DNA of 64,000 nt from Planctomycetota bacterium. Its GTDB lineage: Bacteria; Planctomycetota; Planctomycetia; Planctomycetales; Planctomycetaceae. Shown here one piece after another: positions 54,558 through 63,429 of this stretch. The translations under genes were made by a program, and so were the position numbers. Where the stretch lies: NCBI GenBank assembly GCA_030836185.1, contig JAURQH010000080.1, positions 46,249 through 110,248 of the forward strand, written 5' to 3'. Below the pieces are notes generated by a model, which saw nothing but the letters and a program-made list of their open reading frames with translations, searched no databases and had not been told where the DNA came from. Within the stretch, counting starts at the first letter, position 1; each line of letters begins with the position of its first letter.

Positions 54558-56024
54558 TTACAAACGGGCCAAAGCTTTGATTTCTCCCCACTTCAATTCG
54601 TGCGGCATCACGCTTTTCTTCACCGAAACAGCGGCTGCAAGTCCCGCGGCTTCTCCCATCGGCACCGAATTTCCCGTCACTCGATAACTCGAATGGGCGA
54701 TGAAGTCGCCGCTGATACAACGACCGGCCATCAGTAAGCCGTCAACATCCGCCGCGACTAAGGAGGGATAGGGAATATCATACGGCTGTTTGCCTTTGGC
54801 TTTGAATTTGCGACTGATTTCTTTGTTGCCACTCTCGTCCAAGGCATGGACGTCAATGGGGAAATTTGCGCGACAGACCGCTTCTTCATGGCGTAATCCG
54901 TTCGCGAGATCGTCGGCTGTGAGCAGATAACGTCCACGGATTCGCCGCCCTTCTCTCACTCCGATCTGCTCAGCAGTGGCAACAACCGAGAGGTCTTTCC
55001 AGACGCTACCAAGCAGTCGTAGCCCGTTGATAATTTCGTGAACTTCACGACGGGCGTTAATGGTGGCTTCCGTGATGGCATCGGCGTCAAACGCGGAGAC
55101 GCCGTATTCGTGGTTGGTCATTAAACTGTAAATACCGCTATGCAGATGTCGCAACGTGGGAGCACGGTAGGAGGGCTTGATGCCGTTCTCTTCCATCAGT
55201 TGCAGCAGGTTTCGTTTCGCGACCGAGCCTGTTTCACGAATGTAAGGTTTGATCGCGTCTGGTTCGACTCCAGTGAGTAGTGCCAGCATGGACATTGGTT
55301 GACAGGAACAATCGGTCCCCACCCCGACATCAAATTGACAGCCAGCATGAGCGGCCAGATCCCCATCACCACTGCAGTCCACAAATCGCTCTGCCAGCCA
55401 CGCTTCTCGCCCCGATTTGGATTCGGTGAGGATGGCAATGACTCGGCGATTTTTGTCGAGGACAGTGCCCACAAGTCGCGTATGCAGTCGGATTTTGATG
55501 CCGGCATCTACACAGAGTTCTTCCAAAACGAGCTTGGCGATTTCGGGATCGTAGACGGTTCCATTCGTGGATCGTGCGACATTACTCCCCTGCTTTGCGA
55601 ACCTTTGAAGCAGTTCCTTCATGATTCCCGATTTGTTCTCGGCATCAAGAATTTTTGTGAGGAGCCCTGCGGTCCAAACTCCCCCGAGGCATCCCGCCAC
55701 TTCGATCAATTGGACCGATGCTCCCGCACGAGCAGCCGCTAATGCCGCGCCGATGCCTGCCGGCCCTCCTCCACAAACCAAGACTTCTGTTTTTCCGGCG
55801 ACCTGAATTTCTCTTTGGGATTCAACAATTTTTAGGCCATCATCAGAGAGCCGCCCTTGAGTTCGTAACACATCACCAGAGACAGGATTTGCCACGCGTG
55901 TTTGCTCGTTCGCTTCTGCCAGCACAGTGTCTGGGGATGCGAGTGAGGAAGAGATGATGACTCCTCCGGCGGCGACTTTTATAAACTGGCGTCGTGATTG
56001 CCTCTTTGGCTGATTGTGTGTCAC
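54558..56024 (-). CDS. Tat-exported FAD-dependent oxidoreductase (FAD_oxidored type)
   Basis: A 488-residue protein. The N-terminal KRQSRRQFIKVAAGGVI is a twin-arginine signal (SRRQFIK). The FAD-binding GGGPAGIGAALAAARAGA lies near 84-100, followed by GCLGGVWTAGLLTKIL. The middle has FVDCSGDGDLAAHAGCQF, and the end has the LLMAGRCISGDFIAHSSYRV region that closes the FAD fold. This family is common in planctomycete secretomes, and substrates are not known. The start is GTG with AAGGATCC upstream. It converges with the BRCT-MerR-TPR gene, with stops 4 bases apart. Confidence 0.9.
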   Translation of the reverse strand: MTHNQPKRQSRRQFIKVAAGGVIISSSLASPDTVLAEANEQTRVANPVSGDVLRTQGRLSDDGLKIVESQREIQVAGKTEVLVCGGGPAGIGAALAAARAGASVQLIEVAGCLGGVWTAGLLTKILDAENKSGIMKELLQRFAKQGSNVARSTNGTVYDPEIAKLVLEELCVDAGIKIRLHTRLVGTVLDKNRRVIAILTESKSGREAWLAERFVDCSGDGDLAAHAGCQFDVGVGTDCSCQPMSMLALLTGVEPDAIKPYIRETGSVAKRNLLQLMEENGIKPSYRAPTLRHLHSGIYSLMTNHEYGVSAFDADAITEATINARREVHEIINGLRLLGSVWKDLSVVATAEQIGVREGRRIRGRYLLTADDLANGLRHEEAVCRANFPIDVHALDESGNKEISRKFKAKGKQPYDIPYPSLVAADVDGLLMAGRCISGDFIAHSSYRVTGNSVPMGEAAGLAAAVSVKKSVMPHELKWGEIKALARL

Positions 56025-56218
56025 GAATGGATCCTTGATCGATTCAGTTCTTCAGTTGTCTTTTTCGTCATGTTACATGATCGCTCTCGGCCATGACAGT
56101 TTTCTTGCCTCTGTTTTGGACTCTCAAAGGCACTCTGGATGATGATGGGAAATCGATGTTTTTCGACAAGTCCGAGTCGGGGATTTGGTAGAGTTGATGA
56201 ACTTTTGAGTAAAGTTAA

Positions 56219-56908
56219 ATGTCATCACATCAGCGAAACATGCCGAATGCGATTCTTTCTCTGGTCGGTAAGAGGATTACGAGATGGCAGTTCGTGGGAG
56301 AGATTTGCCGATGCCTAATGCTCCAGACTATGAGGAGAACTTCATTGATATCCGGTCTTTTTTACGCTGAAAATTTTATTTCTGTCGCCAGCGAACAAGA
56401 ACTGCTCGATGGTGTTGATCAATCCGAATGGCTTCCCGATTTGAAGCGTCGTGTTCAACAATATGGTTATAAGTACGACTACAAGTCACGATCCATCGAT
56501 CACACGATGTTTCTGGGACAGTTGCCAGTTTGGTCCACAGAGATTACCAAGCGGCTAGTCGATGAAGGATATTTTGAAATCAGCCCTGATCAATTGATTG
56601 TGAATGAATATCAATCCGGCCAGGGGATCTCGGCTCATGTCGATTGCGAACCCTGTTTTCAGGACACGATTGGTTCTGTGACAATAGGCTCGGGATGTTA
56701 TATGGAATTAAAGTCGCTTGAAACCTGCGAGAGGAGGTCGGTCTACCTGCAACCGCGCAGTCTGATTATTCTCTCTAGTGAAGCCCGGTATCAATGGACT
56801 CATGCCATCGCCAAACGGACGTTCGATGATGTTGATGGCGTGCGAATTCCTCGCAGCCGAAGGGTGTCGCTGACCTTCAGAAATGTTGTGATCGACGAAT
56901 CGGAGTAA
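56219..56908 (+). CDS. AlkB-family 2-oxoglutarate/Fe(II) dioxygenase
   Basis: A protein of up to 229 residues. Iron ligands are visible as GISAHVDCEPCF (His-x-Asp) and the distal His in YQWTHAI, with the 2-oxoglutarate-binding Arg in RRVSLTFRNV. DQSEWLPDLKRRVQQYGYKYDY matches AlkB homologues that repair alkylated DNA or act on RNA or protein. The first 35 residues (MSSHQRNMPNAILSLVGKRI) do not look like the family; an ATG at 56318 or 56330 (MRRTSLISGLF) may be the real start. It stands alone. An inverted repeat lies directly past its stop. Confidence 0.9.
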   Translation: MSSHQRNMPNAILSLVGKRITRWQFVGEICRCLMLQTMRRTSLISGLFYAENFISVASEQELLDGVDQSEWLPDLKRRVQQYGYKYDYKSRSIDHTMFLGQLPVWSTEITKRLVDEGYFEISPDQLIVNEYQSGQGISAHVDCEPCFQDTIGSVTIGSGCYMELKSLETCERRSVYLQPRSLIILSSEARYQWTHAIAKRTFDDVDGVRIPRSRRVSLTFRNVVIDESE

Positions 56909-56910
56909 AC

Positions 56911-56953
56911 TTAGAATGTGATCTCAGAAGTGAGTCGGAAGTTTTCATTCTAA
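56911..56953. repeat. Inverted repeat between convergent genes
   Basis: TTAGAATG at 56911-56918 pairs with CATTCTAA at 56946-56953, around a 27-base loop containing a small CTCA/TGAG stem. It lies between convergent stops and overlaps the end of the 56945-57400 gene. It has no U-run. It may act as a two-sided processing or termination stem. Confidence 0.4.
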
Positions 56954-57400
56954 TCGTGCGTAGCCGACCCATTTCCAGGTGGTGGATTGCTTTTGCAGGC
57001 TGCAAGACAACAGTGTGACTCGTTCGCGACAGGCCCAAGCTGGTAATAGAACTGGAGTGAACTCGGACTCTTCACGGGCACGCATCTTTTCCATCCATTC
57101 GAAATCGTGAATGATGCAACGAGTTCCATCTTCGAACAGAATCAATTTCCGCTCAAAGTCGATACGGAACGGCTCGACGACGAGCAATGATTCACCCACT
57201 TCGCCAAAGCGGGGCCGAATTTCGCGATGAGATTTTCCGACTCGCCAGACTCGTCCATCACACACGACAATGCCGTCGGCGTGACCAAGATCGGAAGTCT
57301 CCAAGTGCGGTTGCGGGACGACGTCCCGAACGATTTCGAGGACTCCCGTTCGGCGTAGCCTGGAACGGTCTCCTTGACTGAGCAGCAGAATTCTTGACAT
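56945..57400 (-). CDS. Hypothetical protein
   Basis: A 151-residue soluble protein starting MSRILLLSQGDRSRLRRTGV. It is rich in Arg and Glu, with RVWRVGKSHREIRPRFGEVG, and one stretch (VVEPFRIDFERKLILFEDGT) looks like a beta-sandwich strand pair. I recognise no family. Start selection: the ATG at 57400 has AAGGTG 7 bases upstream, whereas the longer frame does not. Nothing in the context suggests a role. Confidence 0.6.
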   Translation of the reverse strand: MSRILLLSQGDRSRLRRTGVLEIVRDVVPQPHLETSDLGHADGIVVCDGRVWRVGKSHREIRPRFGEVGESLLVVEPFRIDFERKLILFEDGTRCIIHDFEWMEKMRAREESEFTPVLLPAWACRERVTLLSCSLQKQSTTWKWVGYARLE

Positions 57401-57493
57401 AGTTATCACCTTGAACGAACAGAGGGGGGATTCGTACAAAATGACTAACGAAGTGGTCTTTCAAGAAAATCGGGATTTTTTAAGCCTGAGTTC

Positions 57494-57513
57494 AAAAATC
57501 GGGAAAATCCCGA
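57494..57513 (-). terminator. Probable terminator after the 57616-57858 gene
   Basis: A 6-bp TCGGGA/TCCCGA stem with a 3-base loop (57499-57513) is followed on the minus strand by a U-run from the As at 57494-57498. A further CGGGATTTTTT copy lies upstream, so an extended alternative stem is possible. It lies about 100 bases past the stop at 57616. Confidence 0.5.
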
Positions 57514-57615
57514 GTTTGGTGGCAAAAGTTGCGACCGAAGCGATCTGATCGGAGACTGTCAATGAGCCGAAGCATCACGTCAACTAGGCAGTACTGAGGC
57601 AATTTAATACCTTCA

Positions 57616-57858
57616 TCAATCTCCTTGGGCGAAAGTCCACCAAGCAGAGATTGACATTGCGACAATCGTGTACAGAAAGAGGGTCGTCAGCAATTTACCA
57701 ATGGCGCTACCAGCCACGGTGTCGTCAGCCGTGAACTGATCAATATCCACCGGTCGGAAGTGGTCGTCAAATGGCTCGGCGACGGCAGTCGCCGTCTCAT
57801 TGCTGGTTGAGCTTTCTTCAGTTGTTGAATCGTCGTTGGGCGTGTTTTCTTCGGTCAT
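57616..57858 (-). CDS. Small single-span membrane protein of unknown function
   Basis: An 80-residue protein. An acidic, Ser/Thr-rich start (MTEENTPNDDSTTEESSTSN) precedes a span near 57-76 (GKLLTTLFLYTIVAMSISAWW) and a short FAQGD end. No signal sequence and no recognisable family. A TTG two codons upstream is also in frame. It may belong to the transcript of the PIG-L gene, 112 bases upstream. Confidence 0.6.
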   Translation of the reverse strand: MTEENTPNDDSTTEESSTSNETATAVAEPFDDHFRPVDIDQFTADDTVAGSAIGKLLTTLFLYTIVAMSISAWWTFAQGD

Positions 57859-57970
57859 GATCAATCATCTGTGATGGAGTTGAGATCGGGTTCACTGACT
57901 GTGAGTTTGGTCGATTTTGGTGAAAATGTCGAGTCTGATTTATAGCTCCAGCGAGAGCTTTTTACCGATT

Positions 57971-58735
57971 TTACGCTTCCAGTAGCTCTTTCAGCAGGTT
58001 GTCGTGTGGATAGGGGTGCCCCACATGCTGACGAAACGCTTCGCCGTATTGCGCGTTGATTTCTTCTCCTCTTTTCGCGGCCCATCGTTTGCAACCCTCT
58101 AGGTATTCGTCGATTCCGTGCTGTTTTCGCAGCCAGTTTCGTTGAGAATCGTGACAAGCCAACATTTCGAGTTTCAAATCAAATGTCTTGGTGATGTCAA
58201 CAATGAAGTCTGGTTCGATGGTGTTACCGAAATAGTCAATTCCTTCGAGAGAGTCGACATAGTAGAGATGCGGAATGTGATCGTTCGGCGTGGCGGGATC
58301 CCACTGGTGAGTGCGGTAATTGGGGACGGAGGCGTTGAAGCAGGCATCTTTGACCAAGCGGCTGGTGATTTCATGATCGCTCATGTAATCAACGGGAGGA
58401 GCCGTGATGACGATATCGGGTTCAGCGCGGCGAAACAGTTCGGTGACACGTTGTCGGCTGGGGTTATCGTGGGTGATGCTCAGATCGCGAAATTCGAGGC
58501 AGTAAAAGTCGGCTCCCAGCAGATCAGCAGCGGTTTTTGCTTCCTTCCGACGAACTTCAGCGATCTCTTCCGGGCCCATTTCTGCCGACCCTCCATCACC
58601 GGGCGACATGGTGACGTAGGTAATATGGTGCCCTTTTTTCTGTAAAAGCGCGAGGGTTCCAGCGCACTGAAACTCAATATCGTCAGGATGTGCATGAATT
58701 GCCATGATTCGACATGGTTTCTCAGAGGTTGACAT
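57971..58735 (-). CDS. PIG-L/LmbE family deacetylase
   Basis: A 254-residue zinc deacetylase. [20 protein letters not shown] carries the metal-binding and catalytic residues near 12-20; [19 protein letters not shown] supplies the third ligand. It is of the same fold as the gene at 26932-27669 but a different branch, with a longer C-terminal helix region. PIG-L enzymes remove N-acetyl groups from glucosamine-containing substrates. Its start lies about 120 bases from the divergent NagB-PIG-L fusion gene, which favours a role in amino-sugar metabolism. Confidence 0.88.
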   Translation of the reverse strand: MSTSEKPCRIMAIHAHPDDIEFQCAGTLALLQKKGHHITYVTMSPGDGGSAEMGPEEIAEVRRKEAKTAADLLGADFYCLEFRDLSITHDNPSRQRVTELFRRAEPDIVITAPPVDYMSDHEITSRLVKDACFNASVPNYRTHQWDPATPNDHIPHLYYVDSLEGIDYFGNTIEPDFIVDITKTFDLKLEMLACHDSQRNWLRKQHGIDEYLEGCKRWAAKRGEEINAQYGEAFRQHVGHPYPHDNLLKELLEA

Positions 58736-58855
58736 TGATATTTACCTATGCCGGGAGTTTGATAAAGGCTCTGGATTCTGCGCGTTTGAGTAAAGAACGC
58801 ATGACGCAGGAAGACTAAAATATACTCGAAACAAGCACTTCGAGGAACCGACACG

Positions 58856-60757
58856 ATGGCGACCGAGACAACTTCTTCACGAACCCGACCAACACAATCT
58901 GGACCATTGGTACGGCATACCAAAGTGCCAACCCTCGTTTTCGAGAATGCTCGCGATGTCGACAAGCACGTTGCGCTTGTCGTGGAAAGCCTGATTCGCG
59001 AACGTAGTTCGGCGGGGCAGCCAACTGTTTTAGGGCTACCTACCGGCTCAACGCCCATTGGTGTCTATCGCGAACTGATTCGCCTTCATCAGGAAGAAGA
59101 CCTCGATTTTTCGAACGTGATCACGTTCAATCTTGATGAATATTGGCCGTTGGATCCCGAGTCCATCCACAGTTATAACCGCTGGATGCACGAAACATTC
59201 TTCAACCACGTCAATATTCCACCCGAAAATATACATATTCCCAAAGGCAATCTGGCTAGAAAAGAAATCGATGCTTTTTGTGATGAGTACGAATACCTGA
59301 TCGAGAAAGCCGGAGGAATCGATCTTCAATTGCTCGGCATCGGTCGGACTGGGCACGTCGGATTCAATGAACCTGGCTCGGCAAGAAACTCGGGGACGCG
59401 GCTTGTTACGCTCGATCAAAAAACTCGTCTCGACGCCGCCGCAGGCTTCTTTGGTGAAGAAAATGTTCCTCTTCGAGCCATCACGATGGGAATCGGCACG
59501 ATTATGTCGGCCCGCAAGATCATCATCATGGCTTTGGGCGAACATAAAGCCAAGATCGTCTACGACGCCGTCGAAGGCGAAGTGACTGAAAAAATTCCAG
59601 CGACATTTTTGCAAGCTCATCCTCAAGCCATTTTCGCCGTGGATTCTGCCGCTGCCGGAGAACTGACGGCCTCCTTGCTACCTTGGATTGTCGGCCCAGT
59701 CGACTGGACCGATGCTCTTGAGAAAAGAGCCGTTGTCTGGCTTTCAGAAGCGATTGAAAAGCCACTCCTGAAGCTCGATGAGCGCGACTTCATGGCCCAT
59801 CATCTTCATGATCTTCTTAAAGAGCGTGGCCCGATCGATTCGATCCGACAACGAGTGTTTGACAGCCTGCACGAAGGCATTTGCACGATTCCTGCCGGAA
59901 CCGATCGCAAAACGGTCATTTGTTTCTCTCCTCATCCCGATGACGATGTCATCTCAATGGGGGGGACACTGATCCGTATTGCCGATCAGGGACACGATAC
60001 GCAAATCGCTTATATGACCAGCGGCAACATTGCGGTCTTCGATCACGATGCTCTGCGACACATCAATTACGTTCACGAGTTTGAAAAAATCTTTGGTGTT
60101 GCCAACGAAGAGTGTCACGCCTTGTACGAAAAACTTCGTGACGAACTCGCCTCCAAGCAACCGGGGGATCCCGACTCTCAAGAGGTGTTGAAAATTAAAG
60201 CATTGATTCGGCAAACCGAAGCAACCGCCGGTGCCGAGACGGCAGGCGTACCTGCTGAGAAACTCCACTTCCTTGACCTTCCCTTCTATCGAACGGGGCA
60301 GGTTTCCAAAAACCCCATCGGGCAGGAAGATGTGGATATCATTGCCGACTTGCTTCGCACACAAAATCCCGATCAGATTTATGTGGCAGGAGATCTCTCC
60401 GATCCGCACGGCACTCATCGTGTCTGTGCTCAGGCAATTATCAAGGCACTCGAAGTGGTCAAGCAAGAAGGGATTGAGCCGGTTGTTTGGCTCTATCGCG
60501 GAGCCTGGCAGGATTATGAACCCTACGAAATTGAAATGGCCGTACCGATCAGTCCCGAAGTCTCTCTGAAGAAGAAGATGGCCATTTTCAAGCATGAGTC
60601 ACAAAAGGACCGCGCGTTGTTTCCTGGAAGTGACGAACGTGAGTTCTGGCTCCGAGCGGAAGAACGGACGAAACAGACCGCACGACGATACAATTCTCTG
60701 GGACTTCCCGAGTATTACGCTTTGGAAGGCTTTGTGAGATATACTGGCCAACTGTAG
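58856..60757 (+). CDS. Glucosamine-6-phosphate deaminase fused to a PIG-L-type domain
   Basis: A 633-residue two-domain protein. Residues 24-285 are a NagB-type isomerase: GLPTGSTPIGVYREL, VITFNLDEYWPLD, GIGRTGHVGFNEPGSA and the ITMGIGTIMSARKI segment. The active-site Asp of E. coli NagB (in GxGNDGHIAFNE) is Thr here (RTGH). Residues 350-600 are a PIG-L domain with VICFSPHPDDDVISMGGTLI and AGDLSDPHGTHR for zinc. One polypeptide could first deacetylate and then deaminate an amino sugar phosphate. GAGGAA lies 8 bases before the ATG. A separate PIG-L gene lies divergently next to it. Confidence 0.92.
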   Translation: MATETTSSRTRPTQSGPLVRHTKVPTLVFENARDVDKHVALVVESLIRERSSAGQPTVLGLPTGSTPIGVYRELIRLHQEEDLDFSNVITFNLDEYWPLDPESIHSYNRWMHETFFNHVNIPPENIHIPKGNLARKEIDAFCDEYEYLIEKAGGIDLQLLGIGRTGHVGFNEPGSARNSGTRLVTLDQKTRLDAAAGFFGEENVPLRAITMGIGTIMSARKIIIMALGEHKAKIVYDAVEGEVTEKIPATFLQAHPQAIFAVDSAAAGELTASLLPWIVGPVDWTDALEKRAVVWLSEAIEKPLLKLDERDFMAHHLHDLLKERGPIDSIRQRVFDSLHEGICTIPAGTDRKTVICFSPHPDDDVISMGGTLIRIADQGHDTQIAYMTSGNIAVFDHDALRHINYVHEFEKIFGVANEECHALYEKLRDELASKQPGDPDSQEVLKIKALIRQTEATAGAETAGVPAEKLHFLDLPFYRTGQVSKNPIGQEDVDIIADLLRTQNPDQIYVAGDLSDPHGTHRVCAQAIIKALEVVKQEGIEPVVWLYRGAWQDYEPYEIEMAVPISPEVSLKKKMAIFKHESQKDRALFPGSDEREFWLRAEERTKQTARRYNSLGLPEYYALEGFVRYTGQL

Positions 60758-60933
60758 GCCTCTTAATCGTTTGAGGTCCTGTCTTTTTGCATGTGATCAG
60801 GTTTCTCCCCAGTTCGCCTTCCGCTATTGGGCAGAATTTTCTACAACTGCTGCACTTGTGGATCGCACTCTCATTGCGCGGCGATCTGCACAGGTTGACG
60901 GACCCCGCAGGACTCTCAAAGGATGGAGAGACA

Positions 60934-62253
60934 ATGACTTCAGTCAGATTTACACTCGTTTTTGGGCTTTGCAGTTTTACCATGTTGATGGTTGTCGGAT
61001 GCGGAGGAGGCGACGAAACCTCGCCCGTGGCGTCCAGTTCTGCTGATTCACCAGACAGAGAAGAGGTTTCTTCCACGGGGACATCCACACAATCCAGGGA
61101 TGATTCATCGGAGTCCAAAAAGAACGTCCCACCACCCCCGGCGTCGATCAGTAGTGGGGAACAGATGGAGATGCCCAAGGAAGGAACGCCTTTGTGGTAT
61201 CTACTGCAGATTCGCGAACTTCGTGGGCAACCCGCTCCCAAAACGACCGATCTTGCCGAACTGCGAAAATATCGTCATGAGCGTAATGAGAAGTTTATTG
61301 AACTGGCGACTCAAACCATTGCAAAAACACACTCCAATCCTGAAATGAGTGAAGCCTTCAATCTGGCTGTTCAGGAGTTGATGGAAGCACGCTTACAGAA
61401 TGCTCTGCAAGGGAGTGAGGAAGATATCGCTCTGCTCTATGAAGAAGTGGACATGTTCATTCAGCGTGATGCCAAGTCCTTTTCAGCAATGACCGCCTCG
61501 CACACTCTCGTTCGCTTTGCTCACACAAACGCCATGCGATATGCGGCTCAAGAACCGAAATGGATTACTGAATTCAGCCGTAAGGCTCGTCAGTTTGCGG
61601 GGAGTTTCCCCGAAGAAAAAGCGAAATCACTCCCCCTGCTCTCTGCGGCTGCCCTTACCGCAGAACTGCACGGCCAGCAGTCGGAAGCCGTTGCTTGTCA
61701 TACGTTGCTGGCTGAGAAATTCACCGATTCGCCACAGGGCAAGTTTAGCGTGGGTGTCCTGCGTCGCTTGAATCTGGAAGGGCAAAAACTCGAATTCGCT
61801 GGCCCGACACTCGAAGGAGGCTTTCTGAATCTCAAAGATTATGGAGATCGTGTTGTCCTGATCACATTCTGGGAGAGTGATGACGAAGAGTTTTCCGCTC
61901 AACTTCCTGAATTGAAAACACTGCACGAAAAGTACAACAAGTTCGGCTTCGAAATTATCGGTGTCTGCATGGATGAAGAAGAAGGTGCTCTCAATTCCTG
62001 GTTAGAAGAGGAAGGCGTAGACTGGCGGCAAATCTTCTTCGTGAACAAGGAAGAACGAAGTTGGCGAAACCCGGTCGCTCAATACTACGGAGTGCGCAAG
62101 ATTCCGACGATGTGGTTGGTTGACCACAATGGTGTCGTACAGGAAGCCGAGGTGAACGTCGACTCTCTGGAAGAATTGTTGCGAACCCAGCTTCTCAGTT
62201 TGCGAGAAAAATTGAAATCAGCATCAGTTGAGGCAGATGGACCTAAAAATTGA
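60934..62253 (+). CDS. Lipoprotein with a TlpA-like thioredoxin fold lacking CxxC
   Basis: A 439-residue protein. The start at 60934 has GGAGAG immediately upstream; the frame continues 49 codons upstream but without a site. The signal peptide ends in a lipobox (MLMVVGCGGG), so Cys25 should be lipid-modified. A Ser/Asp-rich spacer and about 230 residues of helical region (EEDIALLYEEVDMFIQRD, AKSLPLLSAAALTAEL) precede a TlpA-like domain at about 290-420 (GGFLNLKDYGDRVVLITFWE; KIPTMWLVDHNGVVQEAE). The redox site reads SDDEEFSAQLPEL in place of the usual CxxC. The cis-Pro (IPT) remains. It likely binds rather than oxidises or reduces. A terminator follows. Confidence 0.82.
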   Translation: MTSVRFTLVFGLCSFTMLMVVGCGGGDETSPVASSSADSPDREEVSSTGTSTQSRDDSSESKKNVPPPPASISSGEQMEMPKEGTPLWYLLQIRELRGQPAPKTTDLAELRKYRHERNEKFIELATQTIAKTHSNPEMSEAFNLAVQELMEARLQNALQGSEEDIALLYEEVDMFIQRDAKSFSAMTASHTLVRFAHTNAMRYAAQEPKWITEFSRKARQFAGSFPEEKAKSLPLLSAAALTAELHGQQSEAVACHTLLAEKFTDSPQGKFSVGVLRRLNLEGQKLEFAGPTLEGGFLNLKDYGDRVVLITFWESDDEEFSAQLPELKTLHEKYNKFGFEIIGVCMDEEEGALNSWLEEEGVDWRQIFFVNKEERSWRNPVAQYYGVRKIPTMWLVDHNGVVQEAEVNVDSLEELLRTQLLSLREKLKSASVEADGPKN

Positions 62254-62321
62254 GCTATCGGCAACTCAGTTTTGCTTGAGAGTCCCGTCTGACTCTGCTA
62301 TTTAAGCTTAAAGAATCTCTA

Positions 62322-62350
62322 AACCACTGTCTTCGGGCAGTGGTTTTTTT
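62322..62350 (+). terminator. Rho-independent terminator of the thioredoxin-fold lipoprotein gene
   Basis: A 10-bp stem with one G-U pair (62322-62331 against 62336-62345) closes a UUCG tetraloop and is followed by a run of Ts to 62350. It lies 69 bases past the stop of the lipoprotein gene. Together with the next feature it explains much of the 369-base gap before lexA. Confidence 0.92.
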
Positions 62351-62436
62351 GTTAAGAAATTGCGCAGAAGGTGTGTTTATGACTGTCAATGCACAAATTG
62401 CTATCTGAAAATCTCTCCAGATAGTGTGACATTTGT

Positions 62437-62465
62437 TTGACATCCATACCGATGTATACAATAAT
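62437..62465 (+). promoter_or_regulatory. Candidate lexA promoter with internal palindrome
   Basis: TTGACA at 62437-62442 is followed, after a 17-base spacer, by AATAAT at 62460-62465, giving a sigma-70-like promoter. Within the spacer lies a 5-bp inverted repeat with a 6-base centre, ACATC-CATACC-GATGT (62440-62455). Its position over the promoter is where a LexA auto-operator is normally found. It does not match the E. coli or Gram-positive SOS box. The remaining 150 bases before the start show nothing further. Confidence 0.5.
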
Positions 62466-62622
62466 CGAATGTTAAGTCGGTTCTCACGGAAAGACGACTT
62501 TCAGATCATCATATCCTGATGTTGCCGATTTTCAATCAAATCGCAGGTCAGTCGAGGCAAACCGACGGCGATGATCGCAAGTTCATTTCATCGATTTCAA
62601 ATTTTCACAAGGGACTCAATCC

Positions 62623-63240
62623 ATGGCTGAATTACAAACTTCTGATAAACCTGCAATGACGGCTCGTCAGAAGGTTATTTACGAATTCATCAAAGACAAA
62701 ATCGTCAATCGCGGTTATGGCCCGACGGTTCGTGAGATCGGTAACGAGTTTGGGATTCGCTCTCCGAATGGCGTGATGTGTCATCTCAAAGCACTCGAAC
62801 GTAAAGGGCTCATTACTCGCGAAGCCCACATGTCGCGTGCGATTCAGTTGACCGAGCAACCACAAAAAAGAATGTCTTTGCCACTGGCTGGATTGATTGC
62901 TGCCGGTAGTCCGATTCTTGCGGTTGAGCAAGACGAACGGATCGACTTCGCTGATCTGTTCGACAATGAAGATCACTATTGTCTGAAAGTCAAAGGGGAC
63001 TCGATGATCGAGGACCAGATTGCTGACGGCGACTTTGTGATCATTCACAAGCAATCGACCTGTCGTGAAGGCGAAATTGTCGTTGCATTAGTGGAAGGCC
63101 AGGAAGCGACTCTCAAGCGATTCTATAAAGAGAAAAACCGAATTCGCTTGCAACCTGCCAACTCCAGCATGAAGCCAATCTATGCCAAAGAAGTTGACGT
63201 TCTTGGTGTGGTTGTCGGCGTGGTTCGCAGCAGCTTCTAA
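62623..63240 (+). CDS. lexA: LexA repressor
   Basis: A 205-residue SOS repressor. Residues 10-75 form the winged-helix DNA-binding domain (TARQKVIYEFIKDKIVNRGY, TVREIGNEFGI). The Ala-Gly autocleavage site is in LIAAGSPILA near 92. The Ser-Lys dyad is in KVKGDSMIEDQI and in QEATLKRFY. It blocks SOS genes until RecA filaments stimulate self-cleavage. AAGGGA lies 8 bases before the ATG. The recognition helix (RSPNGVMCHLKAL) resembles LexA, but the cognate operator is not known. A palindrome lies over the candidate promoter. Confidence 0.96.
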   Translation: MAELQTSDKPAMTARQKVIYEFIKDKIVNRGYGPTVREIGNEFGIRSPNGVMCHLKALERKGLITREAHMSRAIQLTEQPQKRMSLPLAGLIAAGSPILAVEQDERIDFADLFDNEDHYCLKVKGDSMIEDQIADGDFVIIHKQSTCREGEIVVALVEGQEATLKRFYKEKNRIRLQPANSSMKPIYAKEVDVLGVVVGVVRSSF

Positions 63241-63275
63241 CTTGAGGCTGCCATCAAGACAAATCCTGTCACAGA

Positions 63276-63312
63276 AACGCGGTGTTCGAGCTTGCTCGAC
63301 GCCGCGTTTTTT
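63276..63312 (+). terminator. Rho-independent terminator of lexA
   Basis: A GC-rich stem with one G-U pair and one bulged base (63276-63290 against 63295-63308, closing a small CTTG loop) is followed by a T-run to 63312. It lies 36 bases past the lexA stop. Confidence 0.9.
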
Positions 63313-63429
63313 CGTGCGCTGATGTGCAATACTTTTTCGATGTGGAATTATGTTGCGTGTGTCTTCCTGAATAGGTAGGTTCGGGTGAACAGTTCGTACC
63401 AATTAAGGGTTTTGTGAAAGTTGATATCA

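Noticed and set aside
62437..62465. Match to the known SOS box
   Set aside because: Neither CTGT-N8-ACAG nor GAAC-N4-GTTC is present upstream of lexA; only an uncharacterised palindrome is kept as a candidate.
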